Source: Tsukamurella pulmonis (lineage in GTDB: Bacteria; Actinomycetota; Actinomycetes; Mycobacteriales; Mycobacteriaceae). Taken from it: DNA of 64,000 bases. Shown piece by piece: positions 56,223-64,000 of this stretch (positions are counted from its first letter, which is position 1; each line of letters begins with the position of its first letter). Position numbers and translations under genes: made by a program. The notes beneath the pieces were generated by a model that ran no database searches, was not told the DNA's origin, and saw nothing but the letters and a program-made list of their open reading frames with translations. The stretch covers positions 1,364,001 through 1,428,000 of the forward strand of contig NZ_FNLF01000002.1 of the NCBI RefSeq assembly GCF_900103175.1. Reading direction: 5' to 3'.

Positions 56223-57401
56223 ATGAATCACCAGCAGATCGACCTCGTCTCCTTCCTCGACTCCTGTCCCACCGAGACCCGGCTGCTCGCGCTCGGCGAG
56301 CCGATGCACGGGTCCGAGGAGGTGCTGCGAGCCCGCAACGCCGTGATCGAGGACCTGGTGCTGCGCGGCGGGTACCGCTCGATCGCGGTGGAGTCGGACC
56401 TGCACCGTGGCCCGCTCGTCGACGCCTACATCGGCGGCGCGGACGTCGCTCTCGACCGGGTCCTCGACGAGGGCTTCAGTCACCCCTACGTGCACCGGCT
56501 CGCGGCGACCGGCGAGTTGCTGCAGCGCCTGCGTGAGCTCAACCGGACGCTGACGACCCCGGTGCGGTTCTACGGCTTCGACGGCCCGATGGAGATGGCC
56601 GCCGCCCCGAGCCCCCGCGCGTACCTGCTGCGCCTGCGCGACGCGCTGGCCGAGCTCGCGCCCGGCGTGGTCGCCGAGGACGAGTTGGATGCTCTGCTCG
56701 GCGACGATGCGCGGTGGACCGAGGAACGCGCCATGTACGAGGCGGACCGGGGCGTGGGGCGGACCGTCGACGCGGATCGGTTGCGCGTACTGGCCGACGA
56801 TCTGTGCGCCCTCTTGGCGGAGCGCGCTCCCGACCTCGCCGAACGCGGGGACGCGTGGTGGTGGCTGCGGGCGGACGCCGAGACCACCGTCGGCCTGCTG
56901 CGCTACCACGCGATCATGGCCACCGACACCCCTGATCGCCTCGGTCGGCTCAGCGCACACCGCGACGCGATGATGGGCGGCAATCTGATGGCGATCCTCG
57001 AGCGCGAGCAGGGGCGCGGCGGCACCATCGCCTTCGCCCACAACCTGCATCTGCAGCGCGGGGTGAGCGAGATGCGGATGGGCCCGCACCCGGTGCGCTG
57101 GTTCAGCGGGGGCGCGCAGGCGGCGGCGCGGCTGGGCGAGGGGTACCGGTTCGTCGCGATGGCCCTCGGGACCGCGCCCGCGCACGGCCTGGGCGTGCCC
57201 GCGCCCGGCACCGTCGAGGGGGATCTGAACCGCGATCAGGACGTGCCGGCCCGCCTGTACTCGGGCCAGGAGCTCGCCGCGCGGCTGGGCGCGGCGCCCG
57301 CACGGGAGGACCGGGACGCCCTCGGGGCCTACTTCCCGCTGGAGGCCGATCGGCTGGGGACGACCGACGCCGTCCTCTTCCTCCGCGAGGTTCGGGCATG
57401 A
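56223..57401 (+). CDS. Erythromycin esterase-family protein
   Basis: This is a 392-residue member of the Ere/succinoglycan-biosynthesis esterase family. Conserved active-site segments are LLALGEPMHGSEE near residue 20 (Glu and His), AVESD near 57, and FAHNLHLQRG near 270 (His). Characterised Ere enzymes hydrolyse the macrolide lactone, but most genomic homologues have no shown activity. TACCGT seven bases before the ATG suggests a leaderless mRNA. The divergent TioE-like regulator probably induces it; drug resistance is possible but unproven. Confidence 0.82.
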   Translation: MNHQQIDLVSFLDSCPTETRLLALGEPMHGSEEVLRARNAVIEDLVLRGGYRSIAVESDLHRGPLVDAYIGGADVALDRVLDEGFSHPYVHRLAATGELLQRLRELNRTLTTPVRFYGFDGPMEMAAAPSPRAYLLRLRDALAELAPGVVAEDELDALLGDDARWTEERAMYEADRGVGRTVDADRLRVLADDLCALLAERAPDLAERGDAWWWLRADAETTVGLLRYHAIMATDTPDRLGRLSAHRDAMMGGNLMAILEREQGRGGTIAFAHNLHLQRGVSEMRMGPHPVRWFSGGAQAAARLGEGYRFVAMALGTAPAHGLGVPAPGTVEGDLNRDQDVPARLYSGQELAARLGAAPAREDRDALGAYFPLEADRLGTTDAVLFLREVRA

Positions 57402-57408
57402 TGGCCTC

Positions 57409-57729
57409 ATGGTGATCGTGTTGTACGCCCTGGGACTGCTGGCCGTCGCGGCCGTGCTGTACGGCGTGGCCGCGCTCGTGTTCGGGCGCGGCGACGACAC
57501 CCCGCCCCTGGAAACCGGCGCCACACCCACGGTGCTCCCCGCTGAGGACGTGGCGGGTGCCGACGTGCGCGCGCTCCGGTTCCAGCAGGTGGTACGGGGG
57601 TACAAGCCCGCCGAGGTGGACTGGGCGCTGGAACGACTGGCGCGGGAGATCGATGTCCTGCGCGCCCGGCTGGCCGCCGAACAGGAGCCCGCGGCGGTCG
57701 CGACGGAGGACTCCGCCGAGGCCGACTAG
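57409..57729 (+). CDS. Small DivIVA-domain membrane protein (Rv1209-like)
   Basis: The 106-residue protein has an N-terminal membrane segment (residues 2-24) and a DivIVA-like motif LRFQQVVRGYKPAEVDWALERLAREIDVLRARL (residues 55-87, coiled-coil at the end; quoted here only as its key residues FQQVVRGY and VDWALERL). M. tuberculosis has a similar protein, Rv1209, after gpgS. The DivIVA-type motif suggests a place in polar growth or septation. The ATG at 57409 is eight bases after the esterase stop. Confidence 0.82.
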   Translation: MVIVLYALGLLAVAAVLYGVAALVFGRGDDTPPLETGATPTVLPAEDVAGADVRALRFQQVVRGYKPAEVDWALERLAREIDVLRARLAAEQEPAAVATEDSAEAD

Positions 57730-57774
57730 GTCCGCTTTGCCAGTAGTCCGCGCCGATCAGCGCAGCGCACAGGC

Positions 57775-57780
57775 TAGAAT
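57775..57780 (+). promoter_or_regulatory. -10 box before DUF3117 gene
   Basis: TAGAAT at 57775-57780 would start transcription near 57787 and leave a leader of about 53 bases to the ATG at 57840. No clear -35 stands at 17 bases. The stretch 57730-57839 holds no gene. Confidence 0.45.
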
Positions 57781-57839
57781 GTAGAGCGGACCCGCGGCGG
57801 GCGTGCCCGGGCGGGTGAAGGATCTGAAGGGAGCAACGG

Positions 57840-58007
57840 ATGGCGGCGATGAAGCCACGTACGGGGGACGGCCCCTTGGAAGCGACCAAGGAGGGGCGCG
57901 GCATCGTGATGCGCGTACCCCTGGAGGGCGGTGGTCGCCTCGTGGTGGAGCTCACGCCCGACGAGGCCGCGGCACTCGGCGAGGAGCTGCGCGGCGTCAC
58001 GTCGTGA
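57840..58007 (+). CDS. DUF3117 small protein (Rv1211-like)
   Basis: The 55-residue protein begins MAAMKPRTGDGPLEATKEGR and continues with RIVMRVPLEGGGRLVVELT-type strands, ending in an amphipathic helix. It belongs to a highly conserved actinobacterial family (Rv1211 in M. tuberculosis) of unsettled function; some reports treat the M. tuberculosis member as calmodulin-like. AAGGGAG lies six bases before the ATG. A strong hairpin follows 24 bases after the stop. Confidence 0.85.
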   Translation: MAAMKPRTGDGPLEATKEGRGIVMRVPLEGGGRLVVELTPDEAAALGEELRGVTS

Positions 58008-58031
58008 TGAAGTCGTAAACCTGCTTTCACT

Positions 58032-58065
58032 GGAGATCCCGCGCGGTGCACCGTGCGGGATCTCC
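58032..58065 (+). terminator. Strong hairpin terminator
   Basis: GGAGATCCCGC (58032-58042) pairs with GCGGGATCTCC (58055-58065), and the stem continues almost to the loop (CGGT-GCACCG). TCGTTTCC follows. It separates the DUF3117 gene from the methyltransferase gene, whose start lies 20 bases further. Confidence 0.8.
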
Positions 58066-58085
58066 TCGTTTCCCGGGGGTGTCCC

Positions 58086-58949
58086 ATGGCGCAAGTCCCA
58101 CCCGGCCTGGCCGCGGTGCTGCCCGCGCTGGCCTGCCCGCACTGCGGGGGCGAGCTCGACGCCGACGGCGGCACGCTGCTGTGCCCGCGCGGTCACGCCT
58201 TCGACGTGGCGCGGCAGGGCTACGTGGCGCTGCTCGCGGGCGACGTGAGCGGCTTGACCGCCGATGACGCCGAGATGATCGCCGCGCGCGAGCGCTTCTT
58301 CGCGACGGACCACTACGCCCGCTTCCACACGGCCGTCGCCGAGGCCGCGGCGAGCGCACCCGCCGGCCCGATCCTCGACAGCGGGGCCGGCGAGGGCGAG
58401 TACCTGGCCCGGGCGTGCGCCGCGCGCGCCGCCGCCGGGCTCGGCGGCACCGGCATCGGCCTGGACCTCTCCAAGCCCGCGGCGCGGCGCACGGCCCGCC
58501 GCGGACCGTCGATCGGCTCCGTCGTCGCGAACGGCTGGGGTCGACTTCCCGTCGCCGACGGTGCCGTCGCGGCGGTGCTCTCCGTCTTCGCGCCGCGCAA
58601 CGCCGCCGAGTTCGCGCGCGTCCTCGCGCCCGGCGGCCGGCTCGTGGTGCTCACGCCCGGACCGCGGCACCTGCGCGAGATCGTCGAGCCGCTCGGGATG
58701 ATCTCCGTCGAGGAGGGCAAGGTCGCGCGGCTCGACGGTGCGCTGCACGACTTCTCGCTCGTCTCCCGCGAGAAGTACGAGTGGATCATGGATCTCACGG
58801 CCGAGGCGGCCGCCGACCTGGTCGCGATGGGGCCGAGCGCGCACCACGGTTCGCCGGCGGCGCGCGCCGCCGCGATCGCGCGTCTCACCGCCGACGGGAC
58901 CGCCCCTGTGACGGCGTCGGGCACCGTCAGCGTCTACGAATCGCGCTGA
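58086..58949 (+). CDS. RlmA-type rRNA guanine-N1 methyltransferase
   Basis: The 287-residue SAM-dependent methyltransferase has an N-terminal zinc ribbon (CPHCGGEL and LCPRGHAFD, residues 18-41) as in RlmA(I)/RlmA(II)/TlrB, which methylate G745 or G748 of 23S rRNA. The SAM motif ILDSGAGEGEYLA is near residue 97 and VLSVFAPRNAAEFARVL near 163. TlrB-type enzymes give tylosin resistance in producers; here a housekeeping role is as likely. The ATG at 58086 is chosen; a GTG at 58053 lies inside the terminator stem. Confidence 0.85.
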   Translation: MAQVPPGLAAVLPALACPHCGGELDADGGTLLCPRGHAFDVARQGYVALLAGDVSGLTADDAEMIAARERFFATDHYARFHTAVAEAAASAPAGPILDSGAGEGEYLARACAARAAAGLGGTGIGLDLSKPAARRTARRGPSIGSVVANGWGRLPVADGAVAAVLSVFAPRNAAEFARVLAPGGRLVVLTPGPRHLREIVEPLGMISVEEGKVARLDGALHDFSLVSREKYEWIMDLTAEAAADLVAMGPSAHHGSPAARAAAIARLTADGTAPVTASGTVSVYESR

Positions 58950-58970
58950 GCCGCCGCGCAGGATCGCGGT

Positions 58971-60152
58971 TCAGTCGCGCGCAGCGAGCGCGTGCCGGTA
59001 GACCTCGAGGGTCTGCGCGGCGATGGTCTCCCAGCTGAACTCGGCCATCGCCCGGGCGCGACCTGCGGTGCCGAACGCGGCGGCGCGAGCGGGATCGGCG
59101 CAGAGCGCGTTCACCGCTGCGGCGAGATCGGCCTCGAAGGTGGCGGTGTCGGACTCGTCGTAGTGGACGAGCGTGCCCGTCTTCCCGTCGTCGACGACCT
59201 CGGGGATGCCGCCGACATCCGAGGCGACCACGGCCGTGCCGCACGCCATGGCCTCGAGGTTGACGATGCCCAGCGGCTCGTAGACCGAGGGGCAGACGAA
59301 CACCGTCGCGGCACTGAGGATCTCGCGGACCTTCGGGGTGGGCAGCATGTCCTGCACCCAGTGCACGCCGTCGCGGGACTCCGCGAGGGCGGCCACGGCG
59401 TCCGCCGTCTCGGCCGCGATCTCGGGGGTGTCGGGGGCGCCGGCGCACAGGACGAGCTGGACGTCCGGCGCGAAGTGGTGCGCCGCGGCCACCAGGTGCC
59501 GCACGCCCTTCTGGCGCGTGATGCGGCCGACGAAGGCGACGATCGGCCGGTCGGGGTCGACGCCGCGCTCCGTCAGGGGCGAGTCCTCGCCGAAGGCGGT
59601 GGCCGGGTACCAGACGTCGGTGTCGATCCCGTTGCGCACCACGTGGACCCGGTCGGGATCGAGGCGGGGGTAGGCGTCGAGCACATCCAGGGCCATGCCC
59701 CGGCTCACGGCGATCACCGCGTCGGCGTACTCGACGGCGTTGCGCTCGGCCCAGCTGGAGAGGCGGTAGCCGCCGCCCAGCTGCTCGGCCTTCCACGGCC
59801 GGCGCGGCTCGAGGCTGTGCGCGGTGAGGATGTGCGGGACGCCGTAGAGCTGTCCCGCGACGTGTCCGGCGAGGCCGGTGTACCAGGTGTGGCTGTGCAC
59901 CACGTCCGCGCCGGAGGCGAGGTTCGCCATGCGCAGATCGGTGGAGAACATCTCGAGGGCGGTGTTGGCTCCGGCCAGCTCGGGGTCCGGGCCGGAGACG
60001 GTGACGTCGTCGGCGTCCGGGCGCGGGGCGCCCATGCAGTGCACGTCGACCTCGCAGAGGTGGCGCAGGCGCGCGACGAGTTCGGTCACGTGCACGCCCG
60101 CCCCGCCGTAGACCTCCGGCGGGTACTCCCTCGTCATCATCGCTACGCGCAT
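58971..60152 (-). CDS. glgA: GT4 glycogen synthase / maltose-1-phosphate synthase (GlgM)
   Basis: This is a 393-residue GT-B enzyme of family GT4. N-terminal REYPPEVYGGAGVHV near residue 8-22 binds the donor; FVGRITRQKGV near 212-222 and SVYEPLGIVNLEAMACGTAVVAS near 290 (quoted key residues: the Glu pair in YEPLGIVNLE) are the nucleotide-sugar site. In mycobacteria this protein makes maltose 1-phosphate from ADP-glucose and glucose 1-phosphate for the GlgE pathway. TAGCGT six bases before the ATG suggests a leaderless mRNA. It is divergent from glgC, which makes its ADP-glucose. Confidence 0.92.
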   Translation of the reverse strand: MRVAMMTREYPPEVYGGAGVHVTELVARLRHLCEVDVHCMGAPRPDADDVTVSGPDPELAGANTALEMFSTDLRMANLASGADVVHSHTWYTGLAGHVAGQLYGVPHILTAHSLEPRRPWKAEQLGGGYRLSSWAERNAVEYADAVIAVSRGMALDVLDAYPRLDPDRVHVVRNGIDTDVWYPATAFGEDSPLTERGVDPDRPIVAFVGRITRQKGVRHLVAAAHHFAPDVQLVLCAGAPDTPEIAAETADAVAALAESRDGVHWVQDMLPTPKVREILSAATVFVCPSVYEPLGIVNLEAMACGTAVVASDVGGIPEVVDDGKTGTLVHYDESDTATFEADLAAAVNALCADPARAAAFGTAGRARAMAEFSWETIAAQTLEVYRHALAARD

Positions 60153-60318
60153 GGCACCACGCTAGAGCGTGCCGGCGCGGGACGCAGCGGGTTCGCCCGA
60201 GCCCGAGCGGCGCGGTTCATCTGTGGTTGTCCGCCCGGACGCCTGTGCTTCCCCCTGGAACCGGATGCACTGTCGCAGAACACTGCACGGGTGCCCGAAT
60301 TGGGGTTAGCGTGGACCC
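60153..60318. promoter_or_regulatory. Divergent glgA/glgC promoters
   Basis: The glgA -10 TAGCGT (reverse, 60159-60164) and the glgC -10 TAGCGT (60307-60312) are identical and each is followed by six bases (GGTGCC, GGACCC) and then the start codon. The twin architecture suggests joint control. The remaining about 140 bases contain no gene. Confidence 0.6.
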
Positions 60319-61536
60319 GTGAGCAACCAGCCTCGTGTCCTGGGAATCGTCCTCGCCGGTGGCGAGGGCAAGCGCCTGTATCCGCTGACCGCGGATCGCG
60401 CGAAGCCCGCAGTGCCCTTCGGCGGGTCGTACCGCCTCATCGACTTCGTGCTGTCGAACCTGGTGAACGCCGGGTACCAGCGGTTGTGCGTGCTGACCCA
60501 GTACAAGTCGCACTCGTTGGACCGGCACATCAGCCAGACGTGGCGCATGTTCGGTTTCCGCGGCGAGTACATCACCCCGGTTCCGGCGCAGCAGCGCGTG
60601 GGCAAGCGCTGGTTCACCGGCAGCGCGGACGCGATCTTCCAGTCGATGAACCTCATCACCGACGACGACCCCGACTACATCGTGGTCTTCGGTGCGGATC
60701 ACGTGTACCGGATGGACCCGTCGCAGATGGTGCAGGCGCACATCGAGTCCGGTGCGGGCGTGACCGTCGCCGGGATCCGCGTTCCGCGCGCCGAGGCGAA
60801 GGCCTTCGGTTGCATCGAGTCCGACGACGCCGGCCGCATCACCCAGTTCCTGGAGAAGCCGGCGGACCCGCCCGGCACCCCGGACGATCCCGAGGTCACC
60901 TTCGCCTCGATGGGCAACTACGTCTTCAGCCGGCAGGCCCTCGTCGAGGCGATCATCGCCGACGCCGAGAACCCCGACTCAGACCACGACATGGGCGGCG
61001 ACATCATCCCCGCCTTCGTCGCCCGGGGCGAGGCCGCGGTCTACGACTTCAGCGACAACGAGGTGCCCGGCGCCACCGAGCGCGACGCCGGCTACTGGCG
61101 CGACGTCGGCACCATCGACGCCTTCTACGAGGCGCACATGGATCTCGTGTCCGTGTACCCGATCTTCAACCTCTACAACCGCCAGTGGCCCATTCGGTGC
61201 GAGAACGACAACCTGCCCCCGGCGAAGTTCGCCCGCGGCGGCCTCGCGCAGGAGTCGATGGTCGGGGCGGGCAGCATCATCTCGGGAGCGACCGTGCGCA
61301 ACTCCGTCATCGGCGCCAACGTCACCATCGGCGACGGTGCCACCGTCGAGGGCTCCGTCCTCATGCCGGGCGTGAAGATCGAGCCCGGCGCCGTCGTGCG
61401 CCGCGCGATCCTCGACAAGAACGTCGTCGTCGGCCGCGGCGAGATCCTCGGGGTGAACCTCGAGCGCGAACGCGAGCGGTTCAACGTCTCGGCCGGCGGG
61501 GTGGTCACCGTCGGCAAGGGCATCCGGATCGGCTGA
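60319..61536 (+). CDS. glgC: Glucose-1-phosphate adenylyltransferase
   Basis: The 405-residue enzyme makes ADP-glucose, the donor for glycogen and maltose 1-phosphate. The nucleotidyltransferase signature [13 protein letters not shown] is at residues 12-24, [10 protein letters not shown] near 133-142, EKPADPP near 182, and a C-terminal left-handed beta-helix ([20 protein letters not shown]) from about 315. Allosteric control by sugar phosphates is usual for the family. GTG at 60319 is six bases after TAGCGT. Confidence 0.95.
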   Translation: MSNQPRVLGIVLAGGEGKRLYPLTADRAKPAVPFGGSYRLIDFVLSNLVNAGYQRLCVLTQYKSHSLDRHISQTWRMFGFRGEYITPVPAQQRVGKRWFTGSADAIFQSMNLITDDDPDYIVVFGADHVYRMDPSQMVQAHIESGAGVTVAGIRVPRAEAKAFGCIESDDAGRITQFLEKPADPPGTPDDPEVTFASMGNYVFSRQALVEAIIADAENPDSDHDMGGDIIPAFVARGEAAVYDFSDNEVPGATERDAGYWRDVGTIDAFYEAHMDLVSVYPIFNLYNRQWPIRCENDNLPPAKFARGGLAQESMVGAGSIISGATVRNSVIGANVTIGDGATVEGSVLMPGVKIEPGAVVRRAILDKNVVVGRGEILGVNLERERERFNVSAGGVVTVGKGIRIG

Positions 61537-61555
61537 CGCCGCAGAAGCCTCGCAC

Positions 61556-61632
61556 GCAGCAGAAATCTCCGCTGCCCCCGGCGATTCGCGGGGCGGGCGG
61601 AGACTTCTGCTGCTACCGGAGACTTCTGCTGC
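61556..61632. terminator. Convergent terminator with duplicated arm
   Basis: GCAGCAGAAATCTCCGC (61556-61572) pairs, with one mismatch, with GCGGAGACTTCTGCTGC (61597-61613). The right arm is repeated at 61617-61632. The structure lies between the convergent glgC and hydrolase genes and can act in both directions. Confidence 0.65.
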
Positions 61633-61633
61633 G

Positions 61634-62443
61634 TCAGGCCGCGTCGTCCGCGCGGGCCAGGAGTCCGCCCGAGGAGCCGCGGAGCAGGATCTCGACGACG
61701 GCGTCGGCGTCGTCGGACATGGGGACGTGACCGCTGCCCGGGAGCCAGATGTGCTCGGCGGTGGGGAGCTGCGTGCGCGCGCGCCGGGCCTGGTAGGGCA
61801 GGAGCACGCGGTCCTGCGTGCCCCACGCGATGGTGACGGGCACGTCGTCGGCGATCTCGTCCTCGAACGGGAAGGCGCCGCCGATGATGTCGGCGAGGGT
61901 GTGCCGCGAATCGACCATGTTGCGCAGGTCGCCCAGCACGCGCTCCGGGGTGAGGCGCTCGCCGTGCGTCATCAGCGAGGCGAGCATCAGCTTGCGGCCG
62001 AGGCCGCTGCGGGTGAGCTGCGGCGCGAGCGGCGCGGCCAGGCGTCCGGCGGCGATCAGCGCGACGAAGTGCGCGCGGATGAGGAGGAAGTCCTTGTCGC
62101 CGCGCCAGAAGCCGGCGGGGGAGAGCCCCGTCGCGCTGCTGACGATGCCGCTGGCCGCGGCCTCGAGCGCGATGCGGCCGCCGAGGGAGTTGCCGGCGAT
62201 GTGCGGGCGGACGAGGCCCAGCTCGGTGAAGAGGTCCTCCAGGTGCTGGTGCAGGGCCTCCTGGACCGTGCGGCCGGCGAGGTCGAGGGCGGGGGACTCG
62301 CCGTGGCCGGGGAGGTCGAACAGGATGACCTCGCGGTGCTCGGCGAGCCGCTCGGCCACGGGGTACCAGGCCTGACGGCGGTGCGCGATCCCGTGGACCA
62401 GCACCAGCGGCTCACCTGAGCCGAATCGTTCGTACGCCAACAT
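61634..62443 (-). CDS. Alpha/beta hydrolase
   Basis: The 269-residue alpha/beta-hydrolase has its oxyanion segment at VLVHGIAHRR near residue 15-24, nucleophile Ser86 in GNSLGG, Asp near 211 in WGTQDRVLLP and His near 238 in GSGHVPMS. No transmembrane segment is evident. It stands alone between the glgC terminator and an SDR gene. The natural ester, epoxide or lactone substrate is unknown. The ATG at 62443 follows GAGGTGG. Confidence 0.82.
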   Translation of the reverse strand: MLAYERFGSGEPLVLVHGIAHRRQAWYPVAERLAEHREVILFDLPGHGESPALDLAGRTVQEALHQHLEDLFTELGLVRPHIAGNSLGGRIALEAAASGIVSSATGLSPAGFWRGDKDFLLIRAHFVALIAAGRLAAPLAPQLTRSGLGRKLMLASLMTHGERLTPERVLGDLRNMVDSRHTLADIIGGAFPFEDEIADDVPVTIAWGTQDRVLLPYQARRARTQLPTAEHIWLPGSGHVPMSDDADAVVEILLRGSSGGLLARADDAA

Positions 62444-62616
62444 CTCGTGCCACCTCGTCGTGGTCGGGGCGGGCCGCGGCCCGCCGGGGTCCGACGGTGC
62501 GCCGGACGGTTGTTCGGAGCGTACGGATTGATAGGAACTAACGCAATGCCTCTCAGAAAAGTCGTCGGTGCTGGGTTCGGGGACGCCGCGATCGGCGGGG
62601 TCGGCGGGATCGAGGG

Positions 62617-62655
62617 CTTGCGTTCGAGCGCGCTCGAAGGCCTAGCGTCGCCGCC
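62617..62655 (+). promoter_or_regulatory. SDR promoter with 16-bp palindromic operator
   Basis: TTGCGT (62618-62623) and TAGCGT (62643-62648) are spaced by 19 bases, and the perfect palindrome TTCGAGCGCGCTCGAA (62623-62638) lies between them. The ATG is seven bases past the -10. A TetR-like dimer could sit there; no regulator gene is adjacent in the window. Confidence 0.6.
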
Positions 62656-63528
62656 ATGAACACGAACAAGGAACGAACATGGCTGGTCACCGGGGCTTCG
62701 CAGGGTTTCGGGCGCGCGCTCGTGGAGGATGCGCTGCGGCGCGACGATCGCGTCGTCGCCGTCGTGCGCGACGCCGGATCGGTGGCCGATCTCGCCGCCG
62801 CCCACCCGGACCGTCTCGACGTCGTCGAGGCGGACCTGCGCGATGGACGGGCCCGGGAGCGGGTTGCGGACAGGCTCCGGACCGCGCCCGTCGACGTGCT
62901 GGTCAACAACGCCGGCCGGGCCATCGCGGGCTCCGCCGAAGACCTGCCCATCGAACTCCTGCGGGAGCAACTGGAACTGAACTTCTTCGCCGCGGCGGCG
63001 CTCACCCGGGCGGCCCTGCCCGGCATGCGTGCGCGCGGCGCGGGCACGATCGTGCAGATGAGCAGCCAGGGCGGGCGGTTGTCCTTCCCGTCGGTCGGCG
63101 CGTACTCGGCGAGCAAGTTCGCGCTGGAGGGCTGGTCCGAGGCGCTCGCCGCCGAGGTGGCGGAGTTCGGGATCGGTGTGCTCATCGTCGAGCCGTCGCG
63201 GTTCCGCACCGGCTTCAACACCGCGCACTCGCTGGCGGTCACCGCACCGTCGGAGGCCTACGGGCGGACCGTCGGGGCCGTGCAGCGCGACCTGACGGGC
63301 TCCGACGGTGCGCAGGAGGGCGACCCCGTGCGCGCGGCCCGGATCATCGGCGACATCGTCCGGTCCGGGGACGTGCCGCTGCGGCTGCCGCTCGGCGCCG
63401 AGGCCGTCGAGCGGCTCAGCGCCGCGTACGCCGCCGCGGGCGAGAACGTCCGGCGCTGGGCCGATCTCGCCCGCTCCGCCGACTTCCCGAACGCGGCCGC
63501 ATCGTCGCGGGCGATCCCGACGGCGTGA
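62656..63528 (+). CDS. Short-chain dehydrogenase/reductase
   Basis: The 290-residue NAD(P)-dependent SDR has the cofactor motif TGASQGFG at residues 12-19, NNAG near 89-92, and the catalytic Ser and YSASK (Tyr and Lys near 151-155). The EPSRFRTGF segment after the active site is usual in oxidoreductases of this group. It is monocistronic. The substrate is not recognisable; the palindrome in its promoter implies that it is inducible. Confidence 0.87.
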   Translation: MNTNKERTWLVTGASQGFGRALVEDALRRDDRVVAVVRDAGSVADLAAAHPDRLDVVEADLRDGRARERVADRLRTAPVDVLVNNAGRAIAGSAEDLPIELLREQLELNFFAAAALTRAALPGMRARGAGTIVQMSSQGGRLSFPSVGAYSASKFALEGWSEALAAEVAEFGIGVLIVEPSRFRTGFNTAHSLAVTAPSEAYGRTVGAVQRDLTGSDGAQEGDPVRAARIIGDIVRSGDVPLRLPLGAEAVERLSAAYAAAGENVRRWADLARSADFPNAAASSRAIPTA

Positions 63529-63561
63529 CCGTGGATCAGGCGCGGCGGGGCGGCACCGTCG

Positions 63562-64000
63562 TCAATCCCGGGCGAGGGCGGCGCGCACCTGGTGGGCCAC
63601 GGTGGTGTGCTCGGCGGACTCGGGGAGGGCGTCGACGGGCCACCAGCGCAGGTCGTTCGACTCCTCACTGATCGCGAGGTCCGGCGTGCCGGGGCCGACG
63701 GCGAAGGCGCGGAAGCGCAGGTCCAGGTGGCGGGTGGGGACGCCGAGGGAGCAGCGGATCGGGTGGGTGTGCAGGGTCAGCAGATCCGCGTCCAGGACCA
63801 GGTCGGCCAGGCCGGACTCCTCGTGGCCCTCGCGCAGCGCGGCCGCGGCCACCGTCGAATCGGAGTCCTCGCAGTGCCCGCCGAGCTGGAGCCACTCGCC
63901 CACGCGGGGATGATGCGTCAGCACGACGTGGGTGCGCGCTTCGTTGAGGATCACCACCGACGCGGTGATGTGACCGGGGACGTTGGCGCGGGCGCACGCG
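63562..64000 (-). CDS. NUDIX hydrolase, 5' end beyond the window
   Basis: The open frame runs from the stop at 63562 to the window edge, about 145 codons. The Nudix box is GGHCEDSDSTVAAAALREGH plus EESGL: the invariant REx2EE and G are present. The upstream in-frame part (ARANVPGHITASVVILNE) shows that the gene starts outside. A start at 63957 would cut into the first beta-strand and is unlikely. Family members hydrolyse nucleoside diphosphate derivatives; this one cannot be specified. Confidence 0.82.
   Translation of the reverse strand, partial: ACARANVPGHITASVVILNEARTHVVLTHHPRVGEWLQLGGHCEDSDSTVAAAALREGHEESGLADLVLDADLLTLHTHPIRCSLGVPTRHLDLRFRAFAVGPGTPDLAISEESNDLRWWPVDALPESAEHTTVAHQVRAALARD

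Noticed and set aside
57103-57399. Small reverse frames over the esterase end, considered as a possible antitoxin-like gene.
   Set aside because: The translation is Arg/Pro low-complexity typical of antisense GC-rich DNA and has no start context.

Overview
The window is one 64 kb stretch of a very GC-rich chromosome, roughly 70 percent GC by eye. Genes are tightly packed, many overlap by 4 bases (ATGA or GTGA), and GTG starts are frequent. The gene set points to a mycolate-lineage actinobacterium (order Mycobacteriales; Tsukamurella, Gordonia or a relative is my inference, since there is no rRNA to test it). The markers are mycothiol (mshB), coenzyme F420 (fbiC), an LpqW-like lipoprotein with a PimE-like mannosyltransferase, glucosyl-3-phosphoglycerate synthase (gpgS), a FolP2-type paralogue and GlgM/GlgC. 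The order typA-lpqW-mshB-small membrane protein-fbiC-fdxA-dapC, then dapD/dapE-LOG-fadD6-folP2-gpgS-DivIVA-like-DUF3117-glgA/glgC, follows the Rv1165 to Rv1213 segment of Mycobacterium tuberculosis.

Layout. 1-2.9 kb: end of a TetR regulator and an ABC exporter pair. 2.97-8.85 kb: a valine/isobutyrate module, with a divergent acyl-CoA ligase and mmsA, isobutyryl-CoA dehydrogenase, mmsB and a MarR regulator, and a perfect 18-bp palindrome in the shared promoter. 8.8-11.9 kb: an MFS transporter and XRE and GntR regulators. 11.9-13.8 kb: leuA with a leucine-rich leader peptide and pseudoknot-forming arms. 13.9-20.8 kb: glgP, a ROK kinase and an acyltransferase-like protein in an overlapping operon, then a LacI regulator divergent from an MFS transporter. 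20.8-22.2 kb: an accessory island with two 102-bp palindromic repeats flanking an AbiEi/PD-(D/E)XK-like gene. 22.2-32.2 kb: a CPBP protease, a PimE-like GT87, a thiamine-type ABC transporter, a GMC oxidoreductase, a CDF transporter and an aldo/keto reductase. 32.2-46 kb: an iron-box-controlled Cys-rich small protein, typA, the lpqW-mshB-fbiC operon, a nucleoside transporter, ferredoxin, dapC, and a three-gene cassette of DUF692/MNIO enzyme, Cys/Ser-rich membrane peptide and small partner. 46-64 kb: dapD, mgtE, dapE, two LOG proteins, fadD6, folP2, gpgS, an inserted four-gene block, the glycogen genes glgA/glgC, a hydrolase, an SDR and a NUDIX protein cut by the window end.

The most interesting item is the cassette at 43976-45551. 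Its layout is that of a ribosomally made, post-translationally modified peptide (RiPP) pathway: an iron oxidase coupled to dapC, a 93-residue membrane-anchored peptide with four Cys in a Ser/Gly tail, and an overlapping small protein that weakly resembles the partner proteins of such oxidases.

Many genes show a TANNNT -10 box only 6-8 nt before the start codon, so leaderless transcripts appear to be common. I saw no rRNA or tRNA gene, CRISPR array, insertion sequence or prophage. The only gene-free stretch close to 300 bases is 20821-21119, which holds a terminator and the first palindromic repeat.
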